Shown: positions 22,389-32,721, numbered from the stretch's first letter. The stretch is DNA of 64,000 nt from Naumovozyma dairenensis CBS 421 (GCF_000227115.2 NC_016484.1:124001-188000), one strand, 5' to 3'. Numbers and translations are program-made. Notes: generated by a model not told the origin, from the letters alone.

Positions 22389-23264
22389 TTTGTCATGAAT
22401 GGGATGTTGTTGAATCGTTTCAATGTAACGTTTCAATCTTAAAGTATACTGTAAAAAATCTACAATCTTAGGAATATAATCTTTAAAAACATAATTTCTT
22501 GCCTTTTGTAATGAATTTTGCATCTTCAATAATGATAATGGTTTCTTGGGAGATAATGGGACAGTCTTACTTTGTTGTATCAAAATGGCATTTCTAATAT
22601 ATAAATCTGGGATTGTATTGATTCCACTTGAGTCCTGTAAAATTTCCAATATTTTATTTAACATTTGTTGTTGTTTATCATTAGTATAATTTAAATTTTC
22701 CATTTCCTTTTCAGCTTGAATATAAAATGTTGTTATTGATTCTGATAAAGCATTGAATATTAATTTTTCCTTTGAGATGATTTCTGAATTTGAATAACCA
22801 ATCTTTTGATAAACAACATTCAAGTTCTCTAATAAAGTTTGTAATTGTCTTCCTATCAAATTAAACTTTTCCACATAAATTCCATTGTTTTCTTGCAAAA
22901 GAATAACTCCACTGTTTTTTTCAACTTCATTTCTAGAGCATGCATCGGTCGTCGTAACAGTCCTCGTAAGGTTATCTGTTAATGATAAACCTTTCAATGG
23001 AGAGTCTAATTCTTTTAGTCTAACTGGTGTTAATGTCATATATTCTTTTGAAGGGCTCATTGATAGGTTTCGACTTATTGTGACAATTTTATTTTCAATT
23101 TTGGAAGGGGTAGTTACAGAAGTCATATCTGAATGTGCCATTGACGATTTAGAGTTCATCGTATCACTGTTACTATTGTTTTCAAAATGGGGCCCTATAG
23201 AAGCTGTTGAATCCTTCGGGGTTTCCCCATTGATATAGCTCGATTGGGTTGGTGGAGAGGACAT
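20259..23264 (-). CDS. ASE1: MAP65/PRC1/Ase1-family microtubule bundling protein
   Basis: A 1001-residue protein (S. cerevisiae Ase1 is 885). An unstructured Ser/Thr-rich head with SP/TP sites (LSMSPSK, LTPVR, TTPSK) precedes coiled-coil helices from about 130 to 690. These contain the spectrin-like microtubule-binding region (EKRTRQKNRLLKDCQCLWTKL; KRVTRHFPRVIKELKIKLEQ). The C-terminal 300 residues are basic, Ser/Thr/Gln/Asn-rich and end in an acidic stretch. Ase1 crosslinks antiparallel microtubules in the anaphase midzone; the SP/TP sites fit Cdk control. A poly-Asn run comes from an (aat)n tract at 22361-22387. It lies left of LPL1 and SLD7, as in S. cerevisiae. Confidence 0.88.
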
Positions 23265-23789
23265 TTATTTGATATCATTCAGTAGGGTACGTATATATAC
23301 CACAGACTCTTTGATAAAACTTTATGTAGGTAGGTAGGTAGGTAGGTAGGTAAATTGATGTTTATAATGTTATATTGTATATATTCAATAGCAGACCCCT
23401 AACAATGGATTGCACCGTTAATTAGTAAACTTAATATTATTAATTAAACTGAGTATACTCAATTGAAGAGAGATGGTTCTTCAAAAAAAATAGTTGAAGT
23501 TCACGACAATAATACAGAATATATGTTTATACTTTACCCTTTTAGGTTCATTGTGTAAACAACAAAAAACAACCCAAAGTTGCTTATACACCCAGACACC
23601 TTCACAGAGGGCTTTACCAAAAACAATGCCAAGGACAATCGGCAAATAACCATTTGAAGTGTTTAAAAGCAAAAGGTAATATTTTATTATAACAAAAGCT
23701 CTATCTATTTTTTATGTTCAAATGTAGAAATAATCTGTACTAATCAATGATACTCTAATGTACAAGTGTTATCTTTCGGAACGTTATTT
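23265..23789. promoter_or_regulatory. ASE1 upstream region
   Basis: About 525 bp. It contains a (gtag)n microsatellite at about 23328-23352. No gene is recognised; the open frame at 23481-23672 has no coding character that I can support. Confidence 0.4.
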
Positions 23790-25568
23790 TTATCATATAG
23801 CGTCACGTTGGTAACTCCCAAAAACAATACGAATATCCCAGCTTCTTTGTTTCCATTATCTTTTGAACATCTCTAAATGTTTGCTAGACCTCCCATATCG
23901 GACAGTTATGGACTGTATCTGTGAAAAGTAGTCTAGCATTTGGATTCCAAAGTTTACTTCTAAGCATCAATTGGGTTAATACTCTAATAGTGGCATGAAA
24001 TCTCGAACCGAGAAGCTTAGCATGTTCCATATATTCTGCATCAATAATGACATGGGAAAGTTGTTTTATTTTTATCCATTATCAAAATAAAAGAGATCAT
24101 CAATATAAATGAAATTGTGGAAGTCTCCAGCAAATATTGTCACATTCCATTAAAATGCGATGAATTTCAAGAATATCTGTCAATGTGAAATTATTTCGGT
24201 TTTCAATGATGACTTTATTATCTTCGTCGTTACCAGAGTTATTATTTTCGTGGAGTTAAGATAATTAAGTTGAATGTAAGTTACATTCTCTTCCCAATTG
24301 GAGAGATGCAAATATGGTTTTGCATGAAGCCTGTACCTGCGTAGGTAATCTGCTACGAAGTTCTTGGCACCTGGGAGATATTTCCATATATTATCTCTTC
24401 TCAAGTGATTGAATCTTGGAATACATCTAGTTTGAACTCTCTCAATCAAATTCAATTCCCAATTGGTTCACACGAAAGGATGTTTTCTTTTCGTCTTTAC
24501 GCGATTGATAGTTACGTTTCTGATCTGAACAAGTAGAGCATTCGCACTTAGCACTGTAGCCAGTTTTATCAGCAGGATGTTTCTTATTCCAAATAGGAAC
24601 ACAACCAATTGGAACAGAAATAGCGATACGTGTGTAATTATTCTTCTCTAGTTGAAAAACAGGAACGCTGGATGTACCAATAGGTTTTGGCGAAAATTCC
24701 CTATTCACGTTTTCATTCAAATACTGAATTAAAGCATCGATATTTGTGTGGATATATGGGTTTAACTAAACAATATTCAATGGTTTCAATGTCTCATTGG
24801 AGAGCGCATGAGCAACAGGAAAGGCTGATATACCTTTGATGTCCATGGAGTCGTGACTGGTGGATAATAAGTAGGAGTATAATGATGTACCTCGAACATA
24901 TTTCGAGTTCTTGAGTTTCTCAGACTTGGAGGAGTTGATTTTGTAAAACTCGACATGTCTGCATAAGGAAGTGACACAATTAGTCCAGATCATCAGACGA
25001 CCACGTTCGTCTTTAGGTGCTCTAGTAGCAATTCCAAAACAACAATTGTTAAGGAAAAACCCCAATCTTTCAACGCCACTTGTTTGAAAAGTAAAATTGA
25101 TTGTATTTTCAACAATTGAAGAGTGACATCGATAGCAGGACCTGTTGTAATCAACATATCTGAGTTGACCGTACCGACATTTACTTCTGAGAAGTTTTTG
25201 ATACAAGCTAATAATCTCGCATCACCACGTTTGATAATCAAATCTGGGACAGATTTCTCGATTTCGTCAACTTCGAGTTAATAGCTGTTAAAGCCCCTTT
25301 TCTACCCTAAGAATTGTTATCTTTCAATAGCAATATTTCGTTTTTAGCGTTTTCACCGAATTGGACTTGTTCAAGTTTAAATTTTTGGAGCTGATCGACA
25401 TAATCAGTGAATGCAGATGCAGCGATGCTCAATTATTGTTGAGTATTAATTCCAGCATTCTTTCACTAGCTGCTTCTTCTGAAGTGTGTAGTGCTACCAC
25501 GTTATCTTTTTTCAATTTGGTCACTTCATTGGAAAGAGAAGTAATAGCTTCTTGCATAACAGACATTT
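23790..25568 (-). pseudogene. Unidentified degenerate coding relic (retroelement- or virus-like)
   Basis: Reading down the minus strand from an ATG at about 25568, broken frames run for about 1.8 kb. The first (MSVMQEAITSLSNEVTKL...) is helical. Later segments include DLIIKRGDARLLACIKNF, GIATRAPKDERGRLMIWTNC, a Cys-rich patch KCECSTC and GAKNFVADYLRRYRLHAK, ending near 23.9 kb with LLGSRFHATIRVLTQLMLRS. Stops and frame changes separate the pieces. No reverse transcriptase, integrase or polymerase motif is seen and I do not recognise the family. A Gag of a retroelement or a capsid-like gene captured long ago are both possible. Confidence 0.5.
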
Positions 25569-25874
25569 GTTGAGCACTTTAAGTTAAAGTGCCTTTTAAA
25601 TAATTTTCTTCAGTTGCCACCTTGCGTTAATAGGAGTTGAGAAGTTGATTGGTATAGTTAGTTTAACAAAGTGATATGAGTAATGAGCTTAACAAACTGT
25701 AATAGGATTGACAAAGATAACACTTATGCATTAGATTATCACTGATTTATATTCGATTATATATATATATATGTATATTGGACCAAGCCAAATAAAATCT
25801 TTGAAGTACATCTAAAAGTAAAAGTCAAGAGAAATTCTCCTCTGAAAGACATCAGCTCAATCAGCCGTGTGGAA
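25569..25874. other. Short spacer between the coding relic and the Ty3-like element
   Basis: About 300 bp, AT-rich, with an (at)n run at about 25756-25773. Positions 25870-25874 (TGGAA) are the left copy of the target-site duplication of the Ty3-like element. No gene is seen. Confidence 0.5.
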
Positions 25875-26918
25875 TGTAAAATATGGGTTCGATAATAGAT
25901 CAAAATCTAAACTTCTTAAAGGCAGAGAGTAGAATTTAGGATTCTAGCGAATAGATGATTCGGGTTGCTCTCTTCATATATAGTATAAATAATAACTAAT
26001 AAAGAGATATAAATAACTAACTAAAATCCTCTAATTCTAGTTCAACTTTCAGTCCTTTTATAATCTTTCCAAAATACTTTTTCTCTTGTCAATAACCTTT
26101 CTTACTAGCCATTACTTTTCTCTAACAAAGCTGTAATAGGTAATTTGGATAATACGTGTCGTTTTAGATTTGTTTCATGTCAGACCTCAATAAACTTTAA
26201 ACTTCTCTGTTCCACGGTAATTCACTGGATTGGTAAAAATAGAAATAAAATAAAGTAAAATAAAATAAAGTTAGTAGGATCTTCTTTCCACAGGCACACA
26301 ACTAGTTCTTCAACATAATTGTGGCTTAGGATAATGTTAATAAAGTAATAACTTAGTAAGTCAAATAAATTCTAGAAGTTCATATAGTATCTCGTTGAAG
26401 TCATGCATGCATAAAACAATATTCGTAATCATGAACACCGCTCTCAAAGTCCTTTCGACTAGGTGCTCCGCAGGACACTCTAAATACTTGTAGGTTTGAT
26501 TAGGAGAGACTAATCCAGAACGCCTGAGTAAACACTCAGCAAGACCATACAACTTAACCGACCCAATACATAACTCTTGTACGCATGGCCGGCCGAAACC
26601 GTAGACGTGGCTGCAATCAAAAACAATCTTAATAATAATAAGATAACACTTGCATGGCATTCGACTCAATTCAACAAACGATATTCAATTATAATTCAAT
26701 AAACGTTATACAGCTACAAACATGTATGGTGCATAACATAGTTCGGGTCATTACTTCGAACCTGGTAAACTTCATAATAATAATTCTTGACTTACTTAAC
26801 TGATAACGACACATAATTTCGTGACAGTAATTACTCAAACAATAATAAAATAAACATACTTCTTTGTGACACTTTGGCATGACGCCAATGCTTCGTTATC
26901 TCGATTGGATATCTTACA
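25875..26918 (-). repeat. 3' LTR of the Ty3-like element
   Basis: A 1044-bp direct repeat of 31333-32357. It begins TGTAAAATATGG on the plus strand and ends GGATATCTTACA. It is bounded by the TGGAA flank on the left and the polypurine tract on the right. Confidence 0.93.
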
Positions 26919-26930
26919 CTTTCCCCCGTT
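26919..26930 (-). other. Polypurine tract of the Ty3-like element
   Basis: Read on the minus strand, AACGGGGGAAAG directly abuts the TG start of the 3' LTR. This is the expected position of the plus-strand DNA primer for an LTR retrotransposon. Confidence 0.75.
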
Positions 26931-26951
26931 TTGTAGAAGCTGGTCCCCAGC

Positions 26952-29900
26952 TTAAGAGGATGTAACGGTAAGTTCTTTGGTAACTGGATCATAATATGGA
27001 TCGAGTAGATGACGGTATTCAGAGTTGAAAATGATGTGGAGTGGAAGGATGCTAGTATCCCATGTTTCGGCATTTGACCATTGGACTTCACACGTACTAT
27101 TGCGGAATGTACGAACAACACGCTCAATTAGGTGTAACTTGTTTTTATACTCAGTAGGTGGGACATTATTGGAATTGTGCTGGCGTTGGTGATATAACTT
27201 GAGTCTTCGAACATGAAAAGTATTTGTACGACGATTACCAAGTTGGGAATTGAGTCTGTAGGTTTGGTCACCCATCTTTTCTATAATTTTGAAGGGGCCA
27301 TACCACAAATGATGGAATTTGGTGTAAGGTTTGTTGTTATAAGCATCCTTATGAACCAGTACTGAGTCGCCAACCTTGAAGTTTGTAACACGATGACGCT
27401 TGTTAAAGTGGATAGATTGATGATCTTGAGCATCGGCCATGTTGGTTTGTATCGATACCATGATATTTTGAAGTGCTTGAAGGTGATAGTCTAAGTTGGA
27501 TTGTAAGGTACCAGGTGTTTGCTGCTCTTCATTGTTCTGCGAGTGATCGAGTATGGGGTTGGTGAAACCAGGCAACCTTGGATGGAAACCATAGTTAGCG
27601 AAGAAGGGAGTAGTTTTGATGCTACTCTGGTAGGTGTTGTTGTAAGCAAAAGCAGCGACAGAACAGTACATTGGCCAATCAGTGGCGTGTTGGTTGGTAT
27701 AGCTTGCTATGATCTTTCTCATGGTGTCATTAGTTCGTTCAGTTTGACCGTTGGAAGCTGGGTTGTATGATGTGGTAAATTTGAGGTGGATTCGTAGTCG
27801 TTGCCTGAGACGGTCCCAAATTTTACCAGTGAACAGCTTATCTCTATCGGATACAATTTCGTCTGGAACACCATGATGGCAGATAATATGGTTGATTAAC
27901 AGGTCAGCACAATCACTAGCGTCGAGCGTCTTTTTCGTTGGAATAAACCGTGCCATTTTAGTCAAACGGTCGATAACCACTAGGACCGAGTTGAATTTGT
28001 GGACCTCTTTCATACCAGAAACAAAATCAATACCTATTGAAGACCAGGGGCGGTATGGAACAGCAAGTGGTTGGAAAATACCAGAAGGGAGTACCCGTGC
28101 ATGTTTTGTACGTTGACATTGTGGACAAGTCTTGGTGTATTGTTCAATGATACTTACCATGTTAGGCCAATAGTAATCGTGTACCAAATTTTGGTAAGTT
28201 CTGAATGAACCAGGATGACCAGCGAGCAATGAATCATGATGTAGGTGCATCAATGTTTGACGAATAGTACCTTTGGGTATAACCAACCTTGAATCAAATG
28301 GTATCTTAGCGGAATAATAAAGTAAACCGTCTTTTATGGAGTAATGCTTAATGATGGTGACTAACTTCTGTGGTAATGGTGTAGCTTTCTGGAGGTTAGA
28401 GTAGATAACTGACAGTTCTGGGTCCTTCTGATATTCTTTTCGTAACGTAGTGAGGTGTTGAGGGTCCAATGAGATTCTGGATATGGTCCTTTCAGTGGAC
28501 TCAGTATCGATTGCATTTAGTCTTGATAGGGCGTCAACATGATTGTTTTTGCCTTTAATGTGAATAATTTTGAAGTTGTAATCTGCAAGGTCGTCCCACC
28601 ATCTTGCCAATCTTAATTTGAAGCTTCTCTCAGTAAGTACATACTTTAATGATTGATGGTCAGTATATAACTTGAACTTCTTACCGAGCAAATAATGTCT
28701 CCATTTCTCTAAGCAGCAAACAATAGCAAAGAACTCTTTCTCACGTATAGGCCAATTCAATTCGTGCCCATGCAGTGCCTTGCTCATATAAGCAACAACT
28801 CCGTAAAACTTACCATCTTTGTATAATTCTAACGTACCACCAATAGCAGTGTCACTAGCATCCGTTGTAACTACAACGTCTAAATTGTTATCAAAAGGTT
28901 TCAACACAGGTGCCTCTAATAATGCTCTTTTCAATTTCTCAAACGCAAACTCTTGTTGTTCATGCCATTTAATTTTCTTCGATTTATCGTTTGCATATTC
29001 TCTCAATGGCTTAGCAATAGTAGAAAAATCCTTAATGAAACGTCTGTAGTAACCAATCAATCCTAGGAACCTCTGACAACTCTTGTTATCTTTTGGAGCA
29101 ATCCAATTCTTAATGCATTCTATCTTTTCTGGGTCTGAATGAATACCTGTAGCATTGATAACATGACCTAAAAATCCGACTTGGTGTAAGAAAAATGAAC
29201 ATTTTGACTTTTTGGCAAATAAGTGATGTGCTCTTAAAGCTTCCATGATTTTTCTAATATGTTTAATATGTTCTTCGTTAGTCTTCGAATAATTTAAGAT
29301 GTCATCTAGGTATACAATACAGAATTCTCCGATATAGTCTCTTAGCACATGATTCATTAATCTCTGGAACGTAGCGGGGGCATTTGTCAAACCGAAGGGC
29401 ATGACGTTCCATTGATATTGTCCTCTTTGTGTAATAAACGCGGTCTTGTAACGGTCTTCTTCAGCAATGGGTACTTGATGGTAACCACTAACTAAATCTA
29501 ATTTACTGAAAATGGTGGCACCTCTAAGTTGGTCAAACAAATCGTCAATTAATGGTATAGGGTACTTGGCTTTTACAGTAATTTCATTTAATCTTCTATA
29601 ATCGACGCAAAGTCTTCTTGATCCGTCTTTCTTCTTAACGTATATAACAGGTGCTGCAAAAGGTGAGTCGCTAGGGCTAGTCTTGTTGTCTTTCATTAAG
29701 TCTTTTAATTCGTCTTCTAAAGCTTTGCGTTCTTCTTCAGCCATCCTGTATGCGCGTTGAAATACTGGTGTAGCACCCTCTTTGAGTGTGATTTGATGGT
29801 GAATTGTCTTGGTATGTTCGTCGTGAGCTGGAATCTTTTCAACTAAGATATCCCCGAACTCTTTTGTAATTTCTGATGGTGGTTCTGTACTCGAATCGCT

Positions 29901-30353
29901 GGTGGATATCCTAACATAAATAGTCACTTCATTATTCTTGTTCGTAATATCGTTTCTAATGGTTCTCCATGGTACTAATTCTGATGGTTGTACCATTGTC
30001 TTTAATGCTGAGCGTAGTATGTTGGGATGATTGTTGATGAATGGCATTCCTAAAATAATAGCGGATGTTAGTGTAAATGGTGCGATAAGAGCCGAAAGGG
30101 TGAAAGGTTCACCATCAATAATAAATTTAACTTTGCAAGCATGAGTAATTTCTGACATAGTGCCATCTCCAGTTTTACAATGTATTGGTTTTGTAAGTTT
30201 CCTAGTGGTTAGATTGAGTCTGTTTGCCCATGTAGGGTCGATGATATTGGAGCTTGCACCTGTGTCTAGTAGGGCTTGTATTTTCTGTTTGTTGGCGAGT
30301 TTAGTAGTCACGTGTGGTAGTTCGTTGATGAGTGCTTGATGTTCATGGGACAT
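26952..30353 (-). CDS. Ty3/gypsy Pol polyprotein (protease, reverse transcriptase, RNase H, integrase)
   Basis: 1133 codons counted from the first ATG; the frame is open upstream into the Gag overlap, so the natural product is probably a Gag-Pol fusion. Aspartic protease LLDTGAS is at about 28-34. In the reverse transcriptase, FSKLDLVSGYHQ is at about 282-293 and YLDD at about 348-351. In RNase H, TTDASD is at about 496-501 and YTDHQSLK at about 563-570. The integrase has an HHCC zinc region (H...H...CPQC, about 705-746) and a catalytic triad D776, D836 and E872 (D-D-35-E spacing). A C-terminal module with GPFKIIEK follows. All signature residues are intact, so the enzyme may be active. Confidence 0.95.
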   Translation of the reverse strand: MSHEHQALINELPHVTTKLANKQKIQALLDTGASSNIIDPTWANRLNLTTRKLTKPIHCKTGDGTMSEITHACKVKFIIDGEPFTLSALIAPFTLTSAIILGMPFINNHPNILRSALKTMVQPSELVPWRTIRNDITNKNNEVTIYVRISTSDSSTEPPSEITKEFGDILVEKIPAHDEHTKTIHHQITLKEGATPVFQRAYRMAEEERKALEDELKDLMKDNKTSPSDSPFAAPVIYVKKKDGSRRLCVDYRRLNEITVKAKYPIPLIDDLFDQLRGATIFSKLDLVSGYHQVPIAEEDRYKTAFITQRGQYQWNVMPFGLTNAPATFQRLMNHVLRDYIGEFCIVYLDDILNYSKTNEEHIKHIRKIMEALRAHHLFAKKSKCSFFLHQVGFLGHVINATGIHSDPEKIECIKNWIAPKDNKSCQRFLGLIGYYRRFIKDFSTIAKPLREYANDKSKKIKWHEQQEFAFEKLKRALLEAPVLKPFDNNLDVVVTTDASDTAIGGTLELYKDGKFYGVVAYMSKALHGHELNWPIREKEFFAIVCCLEKWRHYLLGKKFKLYTDHQSLKYVLTERSFKLRLARWWDDLADYNFKIIHIKGKNNHVDALSRLNAIDTESTERTISRISLDPQHLTTLRKEYQKDPELSVIYSNLQKATPLPQKLVTIIKHYSIKDGLLYYSAKIPFDSRLVIPKGTIRQTLMHLHHDSLLAGHPGSFRTYQNLVHDYYWPNMVSIIEQYTKTCPQCQRTKHARVLPSGIFQPLAVPYRPWSSIGIDFVSGMKEVHKFNSVLVVIDRLTKMARFIPTKKTLDASDCADLLINHIICHHGVPDEIVSDRDKLFTGKIWDRLRQRLRIHLKFTTSYNPASNGQTERTNDTMRKIIASYTNQHATDWPMYCSVAAFAYNNTYQSSIKTTPFFANYGFHPRLPGFTNPILDHSQNNEEQQTPGTLQSNLDYHLQALQNIMVSIQTNMADAQDHQSIHFNKRHRVTNFKVGDSVLVHKDAYNNKPYTKFHHLWYGPFKIIEKMGDQTYRLNSQLGNRRTNTFHVRRLKLYHQRQHNSNNVPPTEYKNKLHLIERVVRTFRNSTCEVQWSNAETWDTSILPLHIIFNSEYRHLLDPYYDPVTKELTVTSS

Positions 30354-30462
30354 GATGGAATTTTGCAGTTCATTAATGAGTGTAATGTTTTCTATAGATG
30401 AAGAAGAAGAATGGTCACCTTGTGGTAAAACGTGTAATTTATTAATATATACTACAGGTGAC

Positions 30463-31248
30463 CTACTTAATTTTTGAACTCAAGTCACTAATAGGGATAG
30501 TGTTGGATCCGGACTTCCTAAAAGATTTTTGATTATAGCGATGTCTTCCAGGTTGTCTACCGTGTGAGTTACGGCATTCGTTAGATTTATGTCCTGAACG
30601 ACCACAATTGAAACAAACAATTGCTGATTGATTGAACTGGTGATTGCCTTTGGTATTGTCCCCATGGACATCACTGACTAGGCCACAGAATCTTGGGTCT
30701 AAGATAGAATCCTTGAACATAATGGATCTATTTTCTCCGATGACGATGGCTTCTTGGACATTTTGAGGGTTCTGGGAACGGATTGCATCTTGTAATCCTA
30801 ATTGTAACGGGAATAAGAAGCAAGCTAATTTCCATGATGAGTCCTTGAAATCGGCTGGGAGGAATGCTAATCTATTTTCGAAGTGATTAACATATTCTCT
30901 GTATGTTCTAATGTTCTTTGGTGGCGACATCAATAAACGGAAATTAGTAGCGATCTCATTGTTCTTGTCAGATTGGTACTTGGTGTCTAACGTAATCCAA
31001 AATTCTTCGTAAGAGTTGAAACTTGTGTTCTTCAACCAGTTAGCTGCGTTACCTTCGAAATAGTTGTAAAGACCAGCCATAAATTGTCTGTCTGAGACTT
31101 CAAACAATTCCTTGTTACCTTGCATAGCAGCTTTCCAAGTGAAATATTCATCTGGTTCGCCTTTAAATGTCTTGACAATCTTTAAGAAGTTGACCATGTT
31201 GCTTTGTTTCTCGTTGTTTTGAGAAGTAGATTCGATAGTTTGATTCAT
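30463..31248 (-). CDS. Ty3/gypsy Gag (capsid and nucleocapsid)
   Basis: A 261-residue Gag. The capsid-like part occupies about residues 1-200 (FKGEPDEYFTWKAAMQG, FRLLMSPPKNIRTYREYVNH). A single CCHC zinc knuckle, CFNCGRSGHKSNEC, is at about 212-225, followed by a basic Arg/His/Gln tail. It packages element RNA and assembles the particle. Pol follows in the +1 frame; a stop in the Pol frame just before the TTGAGTT heptamer (30477-30483) and the Gag stop at 30463-30465 confine the frame change to a few codons. Confidence 0.93.
   Translation of the reverse strand: MNQTIESTSQNNEKQSNMVNFLKIVKTFKGEPDEYFTWKAAMQGNKELFEVSDRQFMAGLYNYFEGNAANWLKNTSFNSYEEFWITLDTKYQSDKNNEIATNFRLLMSPPKNIRTYREYVNHFENRLAFLPADFKDSSWKLACFLFPLQLGLQDAIRSQNPQNVQEAIVIGENRSIMFKDSILDPRFCGLVSDVHGDNTKGNHQFNQSAIVCFNCGRSGHKSNECRNSHGRQPGRHRYNQKSFRKSGSNTIPISDLSSKIK
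30477..30483 (-). promoter_or_regulatory. Predicted +1 programmed ribosomal frameshift site, Gag to Pol
   Basis: The Gag frame reads TTG-AGT-T here. S. cerevisiae Ty3 shifts +1 at GCG-AGU-U, with AGU in the A site followed by U; the AGT-T part is the same. Reading GTT after TTG enters the Pol frame. The Pol frame has TGA across the TTG/AGT boundary, so a shift must occur at or after this point and before the TAG that ends Gag. Confidence 0.65.
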
Positions 31249-31299
31249 TGTAATGTAAATTGTGATATAGTTTATGATACGACTTGTAATAGGGCTCTT

Positions 31300-31330
31300 C
31301 CTGATGTGAATCGAACTGCGACAGCTACCA
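31300..31330 (-). other. Primer-binding site of the Ty3-like element
   Basis: Two bases inside the 5' LTR the element reads TGGTAGCTGTCGCAG, complementary to a tRNA ending in GCTACCA. The plus strand also carries ATCGAA, CCTGATGT and AGGGCTC in the order found in initiator tRNA-Met, so that tRNA is the likely primer. Confidence 0.65.
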
Positions 31331-31332
31331 AT

Positions 31333-32357
31333 TGTAAAATATGGGTTCGATAATAGATCAAAATCTAAACTTCTTAAAGGCAGAGAGTAGAATTTAGGAT
31401 TCTAGCGAATAGATGATTCGGGTTGCTCTCTTCATATATAGTATAAATAATAACTAATAAAGAGATATAAATAACTAACTAAAATACCTCTAATTCTAGT
31501 TCAACTTTCAGTCCTTTTATAATCTTTCCAGAATACTTTTTCTCTTGTCAATAACCTTTCTTACTAGCCATTACTTTTCTCTAACAAAGCTGTAATAGGT
31601 AATTTGGATAATACGTGTCGTTTTAGATTTGTTTCATGTCAGACCTCAATAAACTTTAAACTTCTCTGTTCCACGGTAATTCACTGGATTGGTAAAAATA
31701 GAAATAAAATAAAGTAAAATAAAATAAATTAAAGGTTAGTAGTATCTTTCTTCCCACAGGCACACAACTAGTTGTTCACACAATTGTGGCTTAGGATAAT
31801 GTTAATAAAGTAATAACTTAGTAAGTCAAATAAATTCTAGAAGTTCATATAGTATCTCGTTGAAGTCATGCATGCATAAAACAATATTCGTAATCATGAA
31901 CACCGCTCTCAAAGTCCTTTCGACTAGGTGCTCCGCAGGACACTCTAAATACTTGTAGGTTTGATTAGGAGAGACTAATCCAGAACGCCTGAGTAAACAC
32001 TCAGCAAAACCATACAACTTAACCGACCCAATACATAACTCTTGTACGCATGGCCGGCCGAAACCGTAGACGTGGCTGCAATNNNNNNNNNNNNNNNNNN
32101 NNCGACTTAATTCAACAAACGATATTCAATTATAATTCAATAAACGTTATACAGCTACAAACATGTATGGTGCATAACATAGTTCGGGTCATTACTTCGA
32201 ACCTGGTGAACTTCATAATAATAATTCTTGACTTGCTTTTCTAAAACGACTCATAACATCATGACAGTAATTACTCAAATAATAATAAATAAACATACTT
32301 CTTTGTGAAACTTTGGCATGACGCCAACAGTTCGTAATCCTAATCGGATATCTTACA
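31333..32357 (-). repeat. 5' LTR of the Ty3-like element (contains an assembly gap)
   Basis: Direct repeat of 25875-26918. Twenty Ns at 32083-32102 replace what is a 44-bp stretch in the left copy, so the gap length is a placeholder. It ends TCTTACA at 32357, followed by AGGAA. Confidence 0.92.
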
Positions 32358-32373
32358 AGGAACAATGAACTCA

Positions 32374-32473
32374 TCCTTGTTAGCTCAGTTGGTAGAGCGT
32401 TCGGCTTTTAAACAACACATTCGTTTAAACCAAGGATACCGAAATGTCAGGGGTTCGAGCCCCCTATGAGGAG
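32374..32473 (+). tRNA. tRNA-Lys(TTT) with an intron
   Basis: A 100-nt gene. Acceptor strands TCCTTGT and ATGAGGA pair, the D arm has TAGCTCAGTTGGTAGAG and the B box GGTTCGAGCCCC is canonical. The anticodon TTT is at 32407-32409. A 27-nt intron (32411-32437) sits one base 3' of the anticodon, the standard position, and mature anticodon stem TTCGG/CCGAA forms across it. A T-run at about 32485-32490 is the Pol III terminator. The Ty3-like element ends 16 bp upstream. Confidence 0.96.
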
Positions 32474-32721
32474 TTCATTAATATTTTTTATTTCCGATCC
32501 CTTAATGGGAATTTTTTTTTTCCAGTTCTCGAGATATGTATCTCATAATAGAATGGAACTCCAAGGGTTAATAAGGAGGAAATTAGCTGCAACAACAACT
32601 TGTCTAACAAGGTTATATTGTAATAAATTTGCCATTCTTGCCAAAATACTTTACTGCTTTTCATATTCTCTCGTTTCAATAGCAATAAACTCTGTGGAAA
32701 GCAATTCCAATTACATCGATA

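Larger units (their letters stand above)
25875..32357 (-). mobile_element. Full-length Ty3/gypsy LTR retrotransposon
   Basis: The element is about 6.48 kb on the minus strand, with LTRs of about 1.0 kb, a primer-binding site, separate Gag and Pol frames and a polypurine tract. Both LTRs start TG and end CA when read on the minus strand. The flanks TGGAA (25870-25874) and AGGAA (32358-32362) look like a 5-bp target duplication with one change. Domain order protease-RT-RNase H-integrase is that of the Ty3/gypsy (Metaviridae) group. Gag and Pol are open, but the two LTRs differ by several substitutions and indels, so it is not a very recent insertion. It ends 16 bp upstream of a tRNA-Lys gene, the position typical of Ty3 targeting. 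Confidence 0.93.

Noticed and set aside
26361..27127. Small minus-strand frames in and next to the Ty3-like LTR
   Set aside because: They lie in LTR sequence, recur in the other LTR (31826-32017) and overlap Pol; they are not separate genes.
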